Counted from the stretch's first letter, positions 18,136 through 28,341 are shown. The stretch: DNA of 64,000 bases from Radicibacter daui (GCA_030657355.1 CP131056.1:2066501-2130500); one strand, 5' to 3'. Notes: generated from the sequence alone by a model not told the origin. A program made the numbers and translations.

Positions 18136-20469
18136 TTAGCGCTTGCCCGGACCTTTGCGCCCGCCGCTTTTGCTGCCGCCGCGGCTGCCGGCCTTGCCGG
18201 ACTGGCCTTCCTTGCGGGCCTTGGAGACGGCGCGCGCCTTTTTCATGTTGGAGCGCTTTTCCACCATCCGGCGATGACGGCTGCCGCCATCATTGAGCAC
18301 GTCGAAATTGGTGATCGGCGCATAGGGCAGGTCCGCGCCGTCCGGATTCTCGATGCGGAAGAGGGTGCTGCCGCTCAGGCCATCCGCCTCCAGCAGCGTG
18401 ACCTCCACACGGGCGCCGAGGCGGTAGACGCGGTGATGGCGCCGACCGATCAGCGCATGGCGCTGCTCGTCATGCACATAATAATCATCCGGCAGCGTGC
18501 TCATGGGCACGAGGCCGTCAGCGCCGGTTTCATCCAGCACCACGAAGCAGCCGAAGCGGGTGACGGAGGAGATGCGGCCGGCAAAACGCGCACCCACCTT
18601 GTCGCTGAGATAGGCGGCAACATAGCGGTTGGCGGCATCACGCTCGGCGGCAATCGCCCGGCGCTCGGTGCGGGAGATGTGGTCGCACGCCTCTTCCAGC
18701 GCCAGATGCGCGGTCACCAGTTCTCCTTCGCCAAGGCGATAGGCCTTGATGAGAGAGCGGTGGACGATGAGGTCAGAATAACGCCGGATCGGCGAGGTGA
18801 AGTGGGCATAGCGATGCAGGGCAAGGCCGAAATGCCCGATATTCTCGGGCGCATAGACGGCCTGGGCCTGGCAACGCAGCACACTTTCGTTGATCAGCAC
18901 CTTTTCCGGCTTGTCGACCGCCAGCTCCAGGATGTGGCGGAAGTTGGAAGGCTTGAGGCTGCCGGTGGCGAGCGAATAACCGAAGCTCTCCAGCATCTGG
19001 CGCAGGCCGACCAGCCGGTCTTCCGACGGCTGGTCGTGCACACGGTAGACGCAGGGGGCTTCCTTGGCCTCCAGCGCTTCGGCAGCAGCGACGTTGGCGA
19101 GGATCATGAACTCCTCGACAAGGCGGTGGCTGTCGAGGCGGGCACGGGTGCCGATGGTGGCAACCTTGCCCTCAGGGCTCATTTTCACCACCCGCTCCGG
19201 CAGATCGAGATCAAGCGTGCCGCGCCGGTCGCGCGCCTTCTGCAGAACCTTGAAAGCCTCGTAGAGCGGCTTGATGACCGTCTCCATCAGCGGGGCGGTC
19301 TTTTCGTCGGTATTGCCGTCGGCAGCTTCCTGCACCTGCTCGTACACGAGGCGGGCGGCCGAGCGCATCATGCCGCGCACGAACTTGTGGCGCTTGAGCT
19401 TGCCATGCTCGTCGATCCACATATGCGCGGCAAGGCAGGGCCTGTCCTCATGCGGGCGCAGCGAGCACAGATCGTTGGAAAGCCGCTCCGGCAGCATCGG
19501 CACGACGCGGTCGGGGAAATAACAGCTGTTGCCACGCTCATAGGCAGCCTTGTCGAGCGGCGAGCCCTGGCGGACGTAATAGGCGACATCGGCAATGGCA
19601 ACGATGAGATGCCAGCCTTCCTCGGTCGGTTCGGCAAAGACGGCATCGTCGAAATCGCGCGCATCGAGCCCGTCGATGGTGACGAGCGGGATGGTGCGCA
19701 GATCCTCGCGCCCGTCCATGCCCGGCGGCTCCGCCTCGGCGGCTTGGTCCAGCGCCTCCTGCGGGAAATCGACCGGGATGCCCTGCTCGTGGATGGCAAG
19801 CAGGCTGGCGGCGCGCGGATCGTCGGCACGGCCCAGCACCTCGATCACACGGACCATGCGCTGGTGGCGCATCGAACGGGGCAACAGCTCGCCTACGACC
19901 ACATCGCCTTCCTCGGCCTCGGCAAGGTCGGTCACCTTGGCCATGAAGTCGCTCTTGAGGCGCTTGTCGGCGGGAACGATGAAGGCAAAACCGCCGGAGA
20001 TGCGCTCGACCTTGCCGACGACACGCGGCGGCGCATCGGCCAGCACGCGGATGACGGCGGCATTGTAGGTGCCGTCTTCATTGCGGTTCAGGCGGGCCAG
20101 CAAGCGCACGCGCTCCGCCAGTTCGCCCTGATGGCGGCTGCCGGGGTTCACATAGATGAGCGGCGGCGCCTCTTCATTGTCCCACTTGGCAGGACGCGCG
20201 ATCAGTTCGCCATCGGCATCGGGGCCGACGACATCGATTACGCTCACGGCAGGCAGGCTCATCGGCGGGGCAACCTTGCGGCCGCCCTGACGCTCCAGCG
20301 CGCCTTCATCTTCCAGCGTCTTTAACAGATCCCTCAGCCAGCGCCGCTGGGCGCCCTTGAGGTTGAAGATGCGCGAGAGATCGCGCACGCCAATCGGGCC
20401 GGTGGCGGTGCGGATACGCTCCAGCACCTCCTCACGGGTAGGCAGGCCTTCGCCAGCAAAATCTTCCAT
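18136..20469 (-). CDS. rnr: Ribonuclease R
   Basis: A processive 3'-5' exoribonuclease that degrades structured RNA. Order: an N-terminal winged-helix region (EVLERIRTATGPIGVRDLSRIF), cold-shock OB domains, the RNB catalytic domain with the acidic cluster DARDFDDAVFAEP, and an S1 domain (ARFAGRISSVTRFGCFVV). A Lys/Gly/Ser-rich tail ends the protein. The 777-residue size is usual. The ATG at 20469 has GGAG five bases upstream; a GTG two codons earlier is possible. It is last in the minus-strand run with topA (42 bases upstream), dprA, plsY and the pyr genes. Confidence 0.95.
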   Translation of the reverse strand: MEDFAGEGLPTREEVLERIRTATGPIGVRDLSRIFNLKGAQRRWLRDLLKTLEDEGALERQGGRKVAPPMSLPAVSVIDVVGPDADGELIARPAKWDNEEAPPLIYVNPGSRHQGELAERVRLLARLNRNEDGTYNAAVIRVLADAPPRVVGKVERISGGFAFIVPADKRLKSDFMAKVTDLAEAEEGDVVVGELLPRSMRHQRMVRVIEVLGRADDPRAASLLAIHEQGIPVDFPQEALDQAAEAEPPGMDGREDLRTIPLVTIDGLDARDFDDAVFAEPTEEGWHLIVAIADVAYYVRQGSPLDKAAYERGNSCYFPDRVVPMLPERLSNDLCSLRPHEDRPCLAAHMWIDEHGKLKRHKFVRGMMRSAARLVYEQVQEAADGNTDEKTAPLMETVIKPLYEAFKVLQKARDRRGTLDLDLPERVVKMSPEGKVATIGTRARLDSHRLVEEFMILANVAAAEALEAKEAPCVYRVHDQPSEDRLVGLRQMLESFGYSLATGSLKPSNFRHILELAVDKPEKVLINESVLRCQAQAVYAPENIGHFGLALHRYAHFTSPIRRYSDLIVHRSLIKAYRLGEGELVTAHLALEEACDHISRTERRAIAAERDAANRYVAAYLSDKVGARFAGRISSVTRFGCFVVLDETGADGLVPMSTLPDDYYVHDEQRHALIGRRHHRVYRLGARVEVTLLEADGLSGSTLFRIENPDGADLPYAPITNFDVLNDGGSRHRRMVEKRSNMKKARAVSKARKEGQSGKAGSRGGSKSGGRKGPGKR

Positions 20470-20511
20470 ACTCACTCCCGGCGCCTGGCCCCACCTTCCC
20501 GAACCGGAAGA

Positions 20512-23241
20512 TCAGTCGGCCGCTGCCGTCTTTTTGGTTTTGGTTGCGCTGGCAGCCTTCTTTGCAGGCGCCTTCGCAGCCGTCTTTTTTGCCGGCGCCT
20601 TCCTGGCCGCCGCCTTGGCTGCCTTCGGCTTTTCAGCCGCATCGCCGTCCGCAGCCGGTGCCTTCTTCGCCGTCTTGCCCTTGGCGCCGCCGGATTTGGC
20701 ATCCAAGAGCTCGATGGCCTGTTCCATCGTCAGGCTTTCGACTTCCATGCCCTTGCGCAGCGAGGCCATGGTCTTGGCGTGCTTCACATAGGGGCCGAAG
20801 CGGCCGGAATGGATACTGACGGGGCCCTTGTCGCGCGGATGTTCACCCAGTTCGCGCAGCGGCCCGGCCTTGGTTAGCTTGTCCCCCAGAAGGGCGACGG
20901 CGCGGTTCATGCCCACTTCCAGCACGTCATCATCCGCCGTCAGCGACTTGTAGACGCCGCCATGCTTGAGATACGGGCCGAAGCGACCGATGCCAGCCTG
21001 GATCATCTCCTTGGTTTCGGGATGATGGCCGATATCGCGCGGCAGAGACAGAAGGCCGAGCGCCCGGTCCAGCGTCAGCAGCGCCACATCCTCGCCGCGG
21101 GGCAGGGAGACGCGCTTGGGTTTTTCCACCGCTGCCTTCTTGCCCTTGCCCTTGGCCGGCGCCTCGGCTTCCACCGCAACAGCCCCTTCCTTGGGGCCGA
21201 GCTGGACATACTGGCCGTAGGGGCCACGGCGCAGCGTGACGGGCAGGCCGGTCACCGGGTCGTTACCGAGATGGCGGGGGCCATCGTCGCCCTCGTTCTC
21301 GGAACCTTCGCCGGCGGTCAGCGGGCGGGTGTAATTACAGGTCGGGTAGTTCGAGCAGCCGATGAAGGCGCCGAACTTGCCGAGCTTGATGCTGAGCCGG
21401 CCTTCCCCGCAGGTGGGGCAGGCACGCGGGTTGGGGCGGTCTTCCGTCGGCTCGCCGAAGAAATGCGGCCCCAGCTCCCGGTCGAGCGTGTCCAGCACTG
21501 AACTGACGGTCAGCTCCTTGGTGCCATCCACCGCCTTGTGGAAATCGAACCAGAACTGCCGCAGCACATCGCGCCAGGCAATGGAACCGGTGGAGATTTC
21601 GTCCAGCTTTTCTTCAAGATCGGCGGTGAAGTCATACTCCACATAACGCTCGAAGAAGTTGCTGAGGAAGGCGGTGACGAGGCGGCCGCGATCTTCCGGC
21701 ACGAAGCGCCGATTCTCCAGCTTCACATAGTCGCGGTCCTGCAGCACCTGCAGGATGGAGGCGTAGGTGGAGGGGCGGCCGATGCCCAGCTCTTCCAGCC
21801 GCTTGACGAGGCTTGCCTCGGTAAAGCGGGGCGGCGGCTGGGTGAAATGCTGCTCGGGACGCACCTCGCCGCGGGTCAGCGGGTCGGTTTCCTTCATCGC
21901 CGGCAGGCGGCGATCCTGCTCGTCATCCCCGCCCGTATCGTCCTTGCCTTCCTGATAAAGGCGCAGGAAGCCGTCGAAACGGATGATGGAGCCGGTAGCG
22001 CGCAGGGTGGCGCTGTGGTCGGTCGCGTCGACATCGACGGCAACCTGGTCCAGCACCGCGCTTTCCATTTCGCAGGCGACGGTGCGCTTCCAGATAAGGT
22101 CGTAAAGGCGCAGCTCATCCCGGTCGAGATACTGCGCAACGTCACCCGGGCGGCGCATGATGTCGGTCGGGCGGATGGCCTCGTGGGCCTCCTGCGCGTT
22201 CTTGGCAGTGGATTTGTAGATGCGCGGCTGGGCCGGCACATAGCTGCCGCCAAAATCGCGGTCGATCAGGGCGCGGATGCTGCCGATGGCTTCCTGCGAC
22301 AGCGACGTGCCGTCGGTACGCATGTAGGTGATCAGGCCGACCGTCTCGCCACCAAGCTCGATGCCCTCATAGAGCTTCTGGGCAAGGCGCATGGTGCGGG
22401 TGGCGCCGAAACCGAGCTTGCGGCTGGCTTCCTGCTGCAGGGTGGATGTGATGAAGGGCGGCGAGGGGTTGCGCCGTGCCTGCTTGCGCTCGACAGCACC
22501 GACGCGGAAGGCGGCCTTTGCCAGCACTTCGACGGCGGCTTTGGCGTCCGCCTCGTTGGCGAGGGCGAACTTGTCGAGCTTCTTGCCATTGAGATGGGTG
22601 AGGCGTGCGGTGAAGGTGCCGCCTTCGGTGGTGGTGAAGGTGGCTTCAACCGACCAGTATTCGCGCGGCACAAAGATTTCGATCTCCGCCTCGCGCTCGC
22701 AGATGAGGCGCAGGGCGACGGACTGCACGCGGCCCGCGCTACGGCTGCCCGGCAGTTTTCGCCACAGCACCGGCGACAGGGTGAAGCCGACGAGATAGTC
22801 GAGCGCCCGGCGCGCCATATAGGCATCGATCAGCGGCTGATCGAGATCGCGCGGATTGCGGATCGCGTCGAGGATGGTGTTCTTGGTGATCTCGTTGAAG
22901 GTGACGCGGCGCACGGTCTTGCCGTCGAGTTTCAGCCGCTCGCCCAGCACCTGCTGCACATGCCAGGAAATCGCCTCGCCCTCGCGATCAGGGTCAGTGG
23001 CGAGGAAGATGGTGTCGGCGGCCTTGGCGGCCTTGGTGATTTCCTTGATCTGGCGTTCGGCGCGGTCGCTGAGCTCCCAGCTCATGGCGAAATCTTCGTC
23101 CGGCAGCACCGATCCGTCCTTGGCCGGAAGGTCGCGTACATGGCCGAAACTCGCCAGAACCGTATAGTCCGAGCCCAGATACTTGTTGATGGTCTTGGCC
23201 TTGGCGGGCGACTCGACAATGACGACGTTCTTGCCAGACAC
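20512..23241 (-). CDS. topA: DNA topoisomerase I
   Basis: A type IA topoisomerase that relaxes negative supercoils. The Toprim domain begins KNVVIVESPAKAKT and has DPDREGEAISWH. The active-site tyrosine is in GLITYMRTDGTSLS. A zinc-ribbon repeat (CPTCGEGRLS and GCSNYPTCNY) is followed by further degenerate repeats with G(R/K)FGPYLKHG and GRFGPYVKH, and an Ala/Lys-rich histone-like tail covers roughly the last 60 residues. The start is GTG at 23241 with AAGGA upstream, which places VSGKNVVIVESPAKAK at the N-terminus as usual; longer reading into the upstream gap is unlikely. Confidence 0.96.
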   Translation of the reverse strand: MSGKNVVIVESPAKAKTINKYLGSDYTVLASFGHVRDLPAKDGSVLPDEDFAMSWELSDRAERQIKEITKAAKAADTIFLATDPDREGEAISWHVQQVLGERLKLDGKTVRRVTFNEITKNTILDAIRNPRDLDQPLIDAYMARRALDYLVGFTLSPVLWRKLPGSRSAGRVQSVALRLICEREAEIEIFVPREYWSVEATFTTTEGGTFTARLTHLNGKKLDKFALANEADAKAAVEVLAKAAFRVGAVERKQARRNPSPPFITSTLQQEASRKLGFGATRTMRLAQKLYEGIELGGETVGLITYMRTDGTSLSQEAIGSIRALIDRDFGGSYVPAQPRIYKSTAKNAQEAHEAIRPTDIMRRPGDVAQYLDRDELRLYDLIWKRTVACEMESAVLDQVAVDVDATDHSATLRATGSIIRFDGFLRLYQEGKDDTGGDDEQDRRLPAMKETDPLTRGEVRPEQHFTQPPPRFTEASLVKRLEELGIGRPSTYASILQVLQDRDYVKLENRRFVPEDRGRLVTAFLSNFFERYVEYDFTADLEEKLDEISTGSIAWRDVLRQFWFDFHKAVDGTKELTVSSVLDTLDRELGPHFFGEPTEDRPNPRACPTCGEGRLSIKLGKFGAFIGCSNYPTCNYTRPLTAGEGSENEGDDGPRHLGNDPVTGLPVTLRRGPYGQYVQLGPKEGAVAVEAEAPAKGKGKKAAVEKPKRVSLPRGEDVALLTLDRALGLLSLPRDIGHHPETKEMIQAGIGRFGPYLKHGGVYKSLTADDDVLEVGMNRAVALLGDKLTKAGPLRELGEHPRDKGPVSIHSGRFGPYVKHAKTMASLRKGMEVESLTMEQAIELLDAKSGGAKGKTAKKAPAADGDAAEKPKAAKAAARKAPAKKTAAKAPAKKAASATKTKKTAAAD

Positions 23242-23310
23242 GCTGGTTCCTTCCTTCCGACTGGCCTCCGGCCGGTGCCCGAAAAAGCAAGGCAATCCGC
23301 GACCTGAAGG

Positions 23311-24426
23311 TCAGCGCAGGCTCACCCGGCTCCCGGCATGACGTTCCACAAGGCCCGCCAGTTCCAGATCCGTGAGTGCGGCCTGCACTATGGAGGCAGA
23401 CAATTGGCTATCTCGGATCAATTCGTCAACCGCGACCGGCGCAGGGGAGAGTGCCTCCATCAGCCGGCGGTAGAGCTGTGGCGTCAATGCGCCGTCCTCG
23501 GCAAAGGCTGCAGCAGCGCCGAGCCAGCCCTTTTCCGGCTCGCCGAGCGGGCGGGCGATGAGGGGGCGCAAAATGCCATCCACATCATCGGCATGTTCGG
23601 TCAGATGCGCGCCCTGACGCAGCAGATCGTTGGTGCCGCCGGCCCGCGGGTCGCGCGGGGAGCCGGGCACGGCAAACACCTCACGCCCTTGTTCCAGCGC
23701 CATGCTGGCGGTGATGAGAGAGCCTGATTTAAGCGCTGCCTCCACCACCAGCGTGCCGAGGCAAAGGCCGGAGACAAGGCGGTTGCGGCGGGGAAAGTGC
23801 CGGGCCTGCGGCTGGGTGCCGAACGGACTTTCCGCCAGAATGACGCCCTGCTGCTCCAGCGCCTGATGCAGGGCACGATTTTCCGCCGGATAGACAATGT
23901 CGATCCCGCCGGCCACCACGCCGGCCGTGCCGGTGGCAAGCGCCCCCTCATGGGCGGCGGCATCAATGCCGCGGGCAAGGCCGGAGACGATGGTGTAACC
24001 CCGCTCGCCAAGCGCGGCGGCAAGCTCGCGGGCAAACTGGCGGGCGCCGAGGCTGGCATTACGCGCGCCGACCATGGCAACCGCCGGCCGGTGCAGCAGA
24101 TGGATGTGGCCGATAACGGCGATGACGGGCGGTGCATCCTCTATAGCGGCGAGCGGGCGGGGATAGTCGGGCTCGCAGCTCGCCAGCAGCCGGGCGCCAT
24201 GCGCCTCCAGCGCGGCAAGCTCGGTTTCCGCGGCGCCGCGGCTCATCGCCTTCAGCGGGGCCTGCCGACCGGCGCGGCGGGCAAGCTCGGGCAGGGCATC
24301 GAGCGCGGCGGTAGCGCTGCTGAACCGCTCCAGCAGGCGATAGAAGGTCACGGGGCCGACATTCTCGCTGCGGATGAGCCGCAGCCAGTCCCGTCTTTCC
24401 GCCGCTGTCAAAACACGAGAATGCAT
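23311..24426 (-). CDS. dprA: DNA processing protein DprA
   Basis: Loads RecA on incoming single-stranded DNA during transformation. It starts with a SAM-like helical region (IRSENVGPVTFYRLLERF). The Rossmann core has VGARNAS, IVSGLARGIDAAAHEGAL, SPFGTQPQARHFPRRNRLVSGL and EQGREVFAVPGSP. The C-terminal winged helix (DELIRDSQLSASIVQAALTDLELAGLV) is DML1-like. About 371 residues. The ATG at 24426 is used; GTG 24429 and TTG 24435 are alternatives. It sits between plsY and topA, a common alphaproteobacterial order. Confidence 0.94.
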   Translation of the reverse strand: MHSRVLTAAERRDWLRLIRSENVGPVTFYRLLERFSSATAALDALPELARRAGRQAPLKAMSRGAAETELAALEAHGARLLASCEPDYPRPLAAIEDAPPVIAVIGHIHLLHRPAVAMVGARNASLGARQFARELAAALGERGYTIVSGLARGIDAAAHEGALATGTAGVVAGGIDIVYPAENRALHQALEQQGVILAESPFGTQPQARHFPRRNRLVSGLCLGTLVVEAALKSGSLITASMALEQGREVFAVPGSPRDPRAGGTNDLLRQGAHLTEHADDVDGILRPLIARPLGEPEKGWLGAAAAFAEDGALTPQLYRRLMEALSPAPVAVDELIRDSQLSASIVQAALTDLELAGLVERHAGSRVSLR

Positions 24427-24494
24427 CACGCGCAACCATGGCGGGTGCGCGTGATGTCGTCAAATAACCAGTGGTCGTGAAGGGGTCGCGCCGG

Positions 24495-25103
24495 TTATTC
24501 GGCCTTCTTTTTCTTGCCGAAGGACATGCGCGGCTCGGTGCCGGCCATCAGCCGGCGGATGTTCTGCCAGTGGCGGATATAGACCAGCACGGCAACGAAG
24601 ACGCCGAAGAGGGTGAGCAGCGGGCTCTTCTGCACGAACCAGGCGGCCAGCGGCGCCAGGGCCAGCGCCGTCAGGGCGGAAAGCGAGGAGATACGGCCGA
24701 CGATGGCAACCACCAGCCAGGTGGCGCAAGCAGCAAGGCCGAGCGGCCAGGAGAGGGCCAGATAGGTGCCGAGCGCGGTTGCCACGCCCTTGCCACCCTT
24801 GAAGCGCAACCAGACCGGGAAGGTGTGGCCCAGCATGGCGCCGGCGCCGGCGGCAACCGCCGCTTCCGGGCCGAATCGATAGGCGATCAGCACGGCGGCG
24901 GCGCCCTTGCCGCTATCGAGCAGAAGCGTCAGCAGCGCGAGCGGCTTGTTGCCGGTGCGCAGGACATTGGTGGCGCCGATATTGCCGCTGCCGATCTTGC
25001 GGATATCGCCATAGCCGCCAAGGCGCGCCAGCACGAGGCCGAAGGGGATGGAGCCCAGCAGATAACCGCCGGCCGCGCAGGCGAGCAGAACCGTTAACAT
25101 CAA
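24495..25103 (-). CDS. plsY: Glycerol-3-phosphate acyltransferase PlsY
   Basis: An inner-membrane enzyme that moves an acyl group from acyl-phosphate to glycerol 3-phosphate, the first step of phospholipid synthesis. The 202 residues form about five helices. Motifs are LGSIPFGLVLARL, GSGNIGATNVLRTGNK (glycerol-phosphate binding) and HTFPVWLRFKGGKGVATALG. The C-terminus is short and basic (GKKKKAE). It is upstream of dprA with a 68-base gap, on the same strand. Confidence 0.95.
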   Translation of the reverse strand: MMLTVLLACAAGGYLLGSIPFGLVLARLGGYGDIRKIGSGNIGATNVLRTGNKPLALLTLLLDSGKGAAAVLIAYRFGPEAAVAAGAGAMLGHTFPVWLRFKGGKGVATALGTYLALSWPLGLAACATWLVVAIVGRISSLSALTALALAPLAAWFVQKSPLLTLFGVFVAVLVYIRHWQNIRRLMAGTEPRMSFGKKKKAE

Positions 25104-25206
25104 GCCTCTCCGTTCTTCATTCTTGGGCCGGTTGGTGGCCGTTCTTTTGAACAGGGTCGTTTAAAGCGTCTGCCGCCCGGCTTCCCCGGCCAGGCGGCAA
25201 CCCGGA

Positions 25207-26499
25207 TCAGGAGGCGCTGTAAACCAGCCGTCCGTCAATGATCGTACGCAGCGCCCGCCCGGCGACGGGGCGGCCGTCGAACGGGCTGTTCTTGGATTTG
25301 CTGCGGAAGGTGGCAGCATCGACCTTCCACGGACTGAAGGGGTCGAACACCAGCAGGTCGGCCGGGGCGCCTGGCTTCAGCTTGCCACCGGGGATGCCCA
25401 GCAGCTCGGCCGGGGTGGTGGAGAGGCGGCGGATCAGCGTCTTGAGGTCAAGGTGCTCGCCATGCACCAGCTCCAGTGCCACCGGCAGCAGGGTTTCAAG
25501 GCCCACGGCCCCGAACTCGGCCTGGACGAAGGGCAGGCGCTTGCTGTCCTGGTCCTGCGGGTTGTGGTCGCTGGCAATGGCATCAATGGTGCCGTCGGCA
25601 AGACCTTCGACGACCGCGCGGCGGTCGAAATCGCTGCGCAGCGGCGGGGAAAGCTTCAGGAAGGTGCGGTAGTCGCCGATATCGGCTTCCACCAGCGCGA
25701 AATAGGGCGGGGCGGTATCGCAGGTAACGGCGATGCCGCGCGCCTTGGCGGCACGGATGGCCTCCACCGCAGCCCAGGTGGAGATATGCGAGATGTGGAT
25801 GCGCCCGCCGGTCATCTCGGCAAGGCGCAGGTCGCGCTCCACCATGATGATCTCGGCCTGGGTGGCGATGCCGGGCAGGCCGAGGCGGGTGGAAAGTTCA
25901 CCCGAATTCATCACGCCGCCGGCAAGGCGCGGCTCTTCCGGATGCTGGATGATGAGTGCGCCGAAGGCCTTGGCGTATTTCAGCGCCCGCGCCATCACGC
26001 CGGCATCGGCAATCGCCCGGGTGCCATCGGTAAAGCCGACGGCGCCGGCTTCCTTGAGCAGGCCGATCTCGGCCAGTTCCTTGCCTTCGAGCCCCGCAGT
26101 TACCGCGCCATAGGCATAGACCTTGGCGAGCTTGGTTTCACGGGCGCGGCGGGCAATGAATTCAAGCCCGGCCACATCGTCGATCACCGGCTCGGTATTG
26201 GGCAGGGTGACGATGCTGGTGATGCCGCCGGCAACCGCAGCGGCGCTGGCGGTGGCGATGGTTTCCTTGTGCTCGAAGCCCGGATCGCAGGCCTGTACGC
26301 GCATGTCGATCAGGCCGGGCACCAGATGGGCGCCGGCACAGTCGACGGTCTCGATACCCTCCGGCACCCCCTCGGCAAAGAGGCCGGGGCCGACATCGGC
26401 GATCTTCGTGCCTTCAACCAGCAGCGCACCGGCGGCGTCGAGGCCGCTCGCCGGGTCGATCAGATGCGCATTGATATAGGCGGTACGGCGCTCGGCCAT
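25207..26499 (-). CDS. Dihydroorotase-like protein, probably non-catalytic (PyrC'/PyrX type)
   Basis: A class I dihydroorotase homologue, 430 residues, immediately after pyrB. The metal-binding HxH that normally follows the first strand is replaced: LIDMRVQACDPG has Arg67 and Gln69. The TPHH region reads TCDTAPPYF, and the DHAPH loop reads SDHNPQDQD. HISHIST and the overall amidohydrolase fold are kept. A pseudo-dihydroorotase of this kind is known in Pseudomonas as a structural partner needed for PyrB assembly, and Rhizobiales relatives show the same losses. Its ATG overlaps the pyrB TGA, implying translational coupling. A true pyrC should lie elsewhere in the genome. Confidence 0.88.
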   Translation of the reverse strand: MAERRTAYINAHLIDPASGLDAAGALLVEGTKIADVGPGLFAEGVPEGIETVDCAGAHLVPGLIDMRVQACDPGFEHKETIATASAAAVAGGITSIVTLPNTEPVIDDVAGLEFIARRARETKLAKVYAYGAVTAGLEGKELAEIGLLKEAGAVGFTDGTRAIADAGVMARALKYAKAFGALIIQHPEEPRLAGGVMNSGELSTRLGLPGIATQAEIIMVERDLRLAEMTGGRIHISHISTWAAVEAIRAAKARGIAVTCDTAPPYFALVEADIGDYRTFLKLSPPLRSDFDRRAVVEGLADGTIDAIASDHNPQDQDSKRLPFVQAEFGAVGLETLLPVALELVHGEHLDLKTLIRRLSTTPAELLGIPGGKLKPGAPADLLVFDPFSPWKVDAATFRSKSKNSPFDGRPVAGRALRTIIDGRLVYSAS

Positions 26500-27470
26500 C
26501 AGAGCTTCCCTCCGAGATCGTCATTGTCGCCGCGCCGGTCGCGGGTCAGCAGGTCGAGCACGGCCATGCGCACGGCCACGCCCAGCTCCACCTGGTCGAG
26601 GATGACGGAGCGGTTGATGTCGTCGGCGATCACGCTGTCGATCTCCACGCCGCGGTTCATCGGGCCCGGATGCATGATGAGGCAGTCCGGTTTTGCCGCC
26701 GCCAGCTTCTCCTCGGTCAGGCCGAAGAAGTGGAAATATTCGCGGATGGAGGGGACATACTGGCCCTGCATGCGTTCGGTCTGCAGGCGCAGCATCATCA
26801 CGATGTCGGCGTCTTTCAGCCCTTCGCGCATGTTGGTGTAGACCTCCACCCCCATGCGGTCGATGGCGGCAGGCATCAGTGTGGGCGGTGCCACCACACG
26901 CACCCGGGCGCCCATGGTGTTGAGCAGCAGGATGTTGGAGCGCGCCACGCGGCTGTGCAGCACATCTCCGCAGATGGTGACGGTCAGCCCTTCCAGCCGG
27001 CCCTTGCGGCGGCGGATGGTGAGCGCATCGAGCAGCGCCTGCGTCGGGTGCTCATGGCTGCCGTCGCCGCCATTGACGACGGCGCAGTTGACCTTCTGGG
27101 CCAGCAGCTTGACGGCGCCTGAGTCCGAATGGCGCACCACCAGCGCATCGGGGTGCATGGCGTTCAGCGTCATCGCGGTGTCGATGAGCGTCTCGCCTTT
27201 CTTGATCGAGGAATTGGCGACCGCCATGTTGATGACGTCGGCGCCAAGACGCTTGCCCGCCAGCTCGAACGAGGTGAGCGTACGGGTCGAATTCTCGAAA
27301 AAGAGATTGATGACGGTGAGGCCCCGCAGCACATCCGTCTTCTTGTGACGGGAGCGGCTAAGGCCGACATAGTTATCTGCGAGATCGAGAACTTTCTCGA
27401 TATCCCAAGGAGATAGCCCTTCAATCCCCAGCAGGTGCCGGTGGGTGAAGGACGACGGTTGGAACTCCAT
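26499..27470 (-). CDS. pyrB: Aspartate carbamoyltransferase catalytic subunit
   Basis: Joins carbamoyl phosphate and aspartate, the first committed step of pyrimidine synthesis. The carbamoyl-phosphate loop is [13 protein letters not shown]. The second-subunit loop is [14 protein letters not shown], followed by [13 protein letters not shown] and [11 protein letters not shown]. 323 residues. The ATG at 27470 ([19 protein letters not shown]) has an AGGGG site upstream; the extended frame to 27533 lacks one. It is first in the run with the pyrC-like gene, plsY, dprA, topA and rnr. No pyrI is present, which fits a PyrB/PyrC' complex. Confidence 0.95.
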   Translation of the reverse strand: MEFQPSSFTHRHLLGIEGLSPWDIEKVLDLADNYVGLSRSRHKKTDVLRGLTVINLFFENSTRTLTSFELAGKRLGADVINMAVANSSIKKGETLIDTAMTLNAMHPDALVVRHSDSGAVKLLAQKVNCAVVNGGDGSHEHPTQALLDALTIRRRKGRLEGLTVTICGDVLHSRVARSNILLLNTMGARVRVVAPPTLMPAAIDRMGVEVYTNMREGLKDADIVMMLRLQTERMQGQYVPSIREYFHFFGLTEEKLAAAKPDCLIMHPGPMNRGVEIDSVIADDINRSVILDQVELGVAVRMAVLDLLTRDRRGDNDDLGGKL

Positions 27471-27572
27471 GGAGTATCCCCTCTTGGCCCGGATCGGCCC
27501 CTTATAGGCGTGGGGGGGCTGGCCCGCAATCACGAGTGCCGGGAAGTTTTAAACAGCGTCGGCAGGCGGCTC

Positions 27573-28127
27573 TCAGCCTTCCGGGTGCAGCAGTAAAAGG
27601 CAGCCGACAAGGCTTGCTGCTGTATCGGCGTCCGGCTCCCAGAGCGGGCAGTCGATGGCTTCAAAAGGCACGCGGGGAAAACCGGCGCGGTTGAAAAAGC
27701 CGCGGCAGAGCGAGGGGCGGCCGCTTGCCATCACCGCCTCATAATAGGCCGCCATGCCGCGATCGGCCTCCGGCCCGCTGTCAGGGCTGATCACGGCGCC
27801 GGTATTGTCGAAGCCAACGATATCGGCAATGCGCTCGCCCACGATGCGCAGCACGAAACCGCGCCCGTCCTCGCCGGTCCGCCGGACCAGATAGATGTCG
27901 CGCATGTTGCGGCCGAGCAGGGTGGGGTCGAAGGTCCGCCGCAGGACGGGACCGGAGGCGCTGCGCTCCTCCCACCATTCGCACAGGCGGCGGTTTACGG
28001 GGTGTTGCAGCAGGGAGCTGGCGGCGCCGGCGATCTGTTCGTTCACCTCCAGCACGCGCGCGGCCACCTGGTCGGCGGTTGCCGTCGGGTCGCGCATCTG
28101 ATGCAGGCGAAGATAGTTGATCGGCAT
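27573..28127 (-). CDS. PAS-domain (PAS_5-like) protein
   Basis: A 184-residue single-domain protein. CEWWEERSASGPVLRRTFDPTLLGRNMRDIYLV and FVLRIVGERIADIVGFDNTGAVI match the alphaproteobacterial PAS_5 family, usually stand-alone sensory or adaptor domains. No kinase, cyclase or DNA-binding domain is attached and no membrane segment is seen. The start is uncertain: ATG 28127 or 28097, or TTG 28172. Ligand and partner are unknown. It is a monocistronic gene on the minus strand, divergent from the COG4280-like membrane protein. Confidence 0.72.
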   Translation of the reverse strand: MPINYLRLHQMRDPTATADQVAARVLEVNEQIAGAASSLLQHPVNRRLCEWWEERSASGPVLRRTFDPTLLGRNMRDIYLVRRTGEDGRGFVLRIVGERIADIVGFDNTGAVISPDSGPEADRGMAAYYEAVMASGRPSLCRGFFNRAGFPRVPFEAIDCPLWEPDADTAASLVGCLLLLHPEG

Positions 28128-28341
28128 TGCGGGGCAGCAGCCTTCGGGGACGCGGCACGGGGATTCTGACAAAGTGCCGCAAGATGGCGCCCGCGGGTAT
28201 CCCCTAATTCCTTAGATTTCTTTTTATCCGCCTGTCCGCGGCAAAGAGGGCTCAATGCGGGGCTCGCCCGCAGCGGTATTTGCAGGCTAAGCTTCTGCCG
28301 CAGCGCGCAACCAATAGCGCGGAAGGGGAGCCGGGCACCGA

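Noticed and set aside
18274-20325. 683-codon plus-strand frame opposite rnr
   Set aside because: A shadow of rnr, which carries all RNase R domains on the minus strand.
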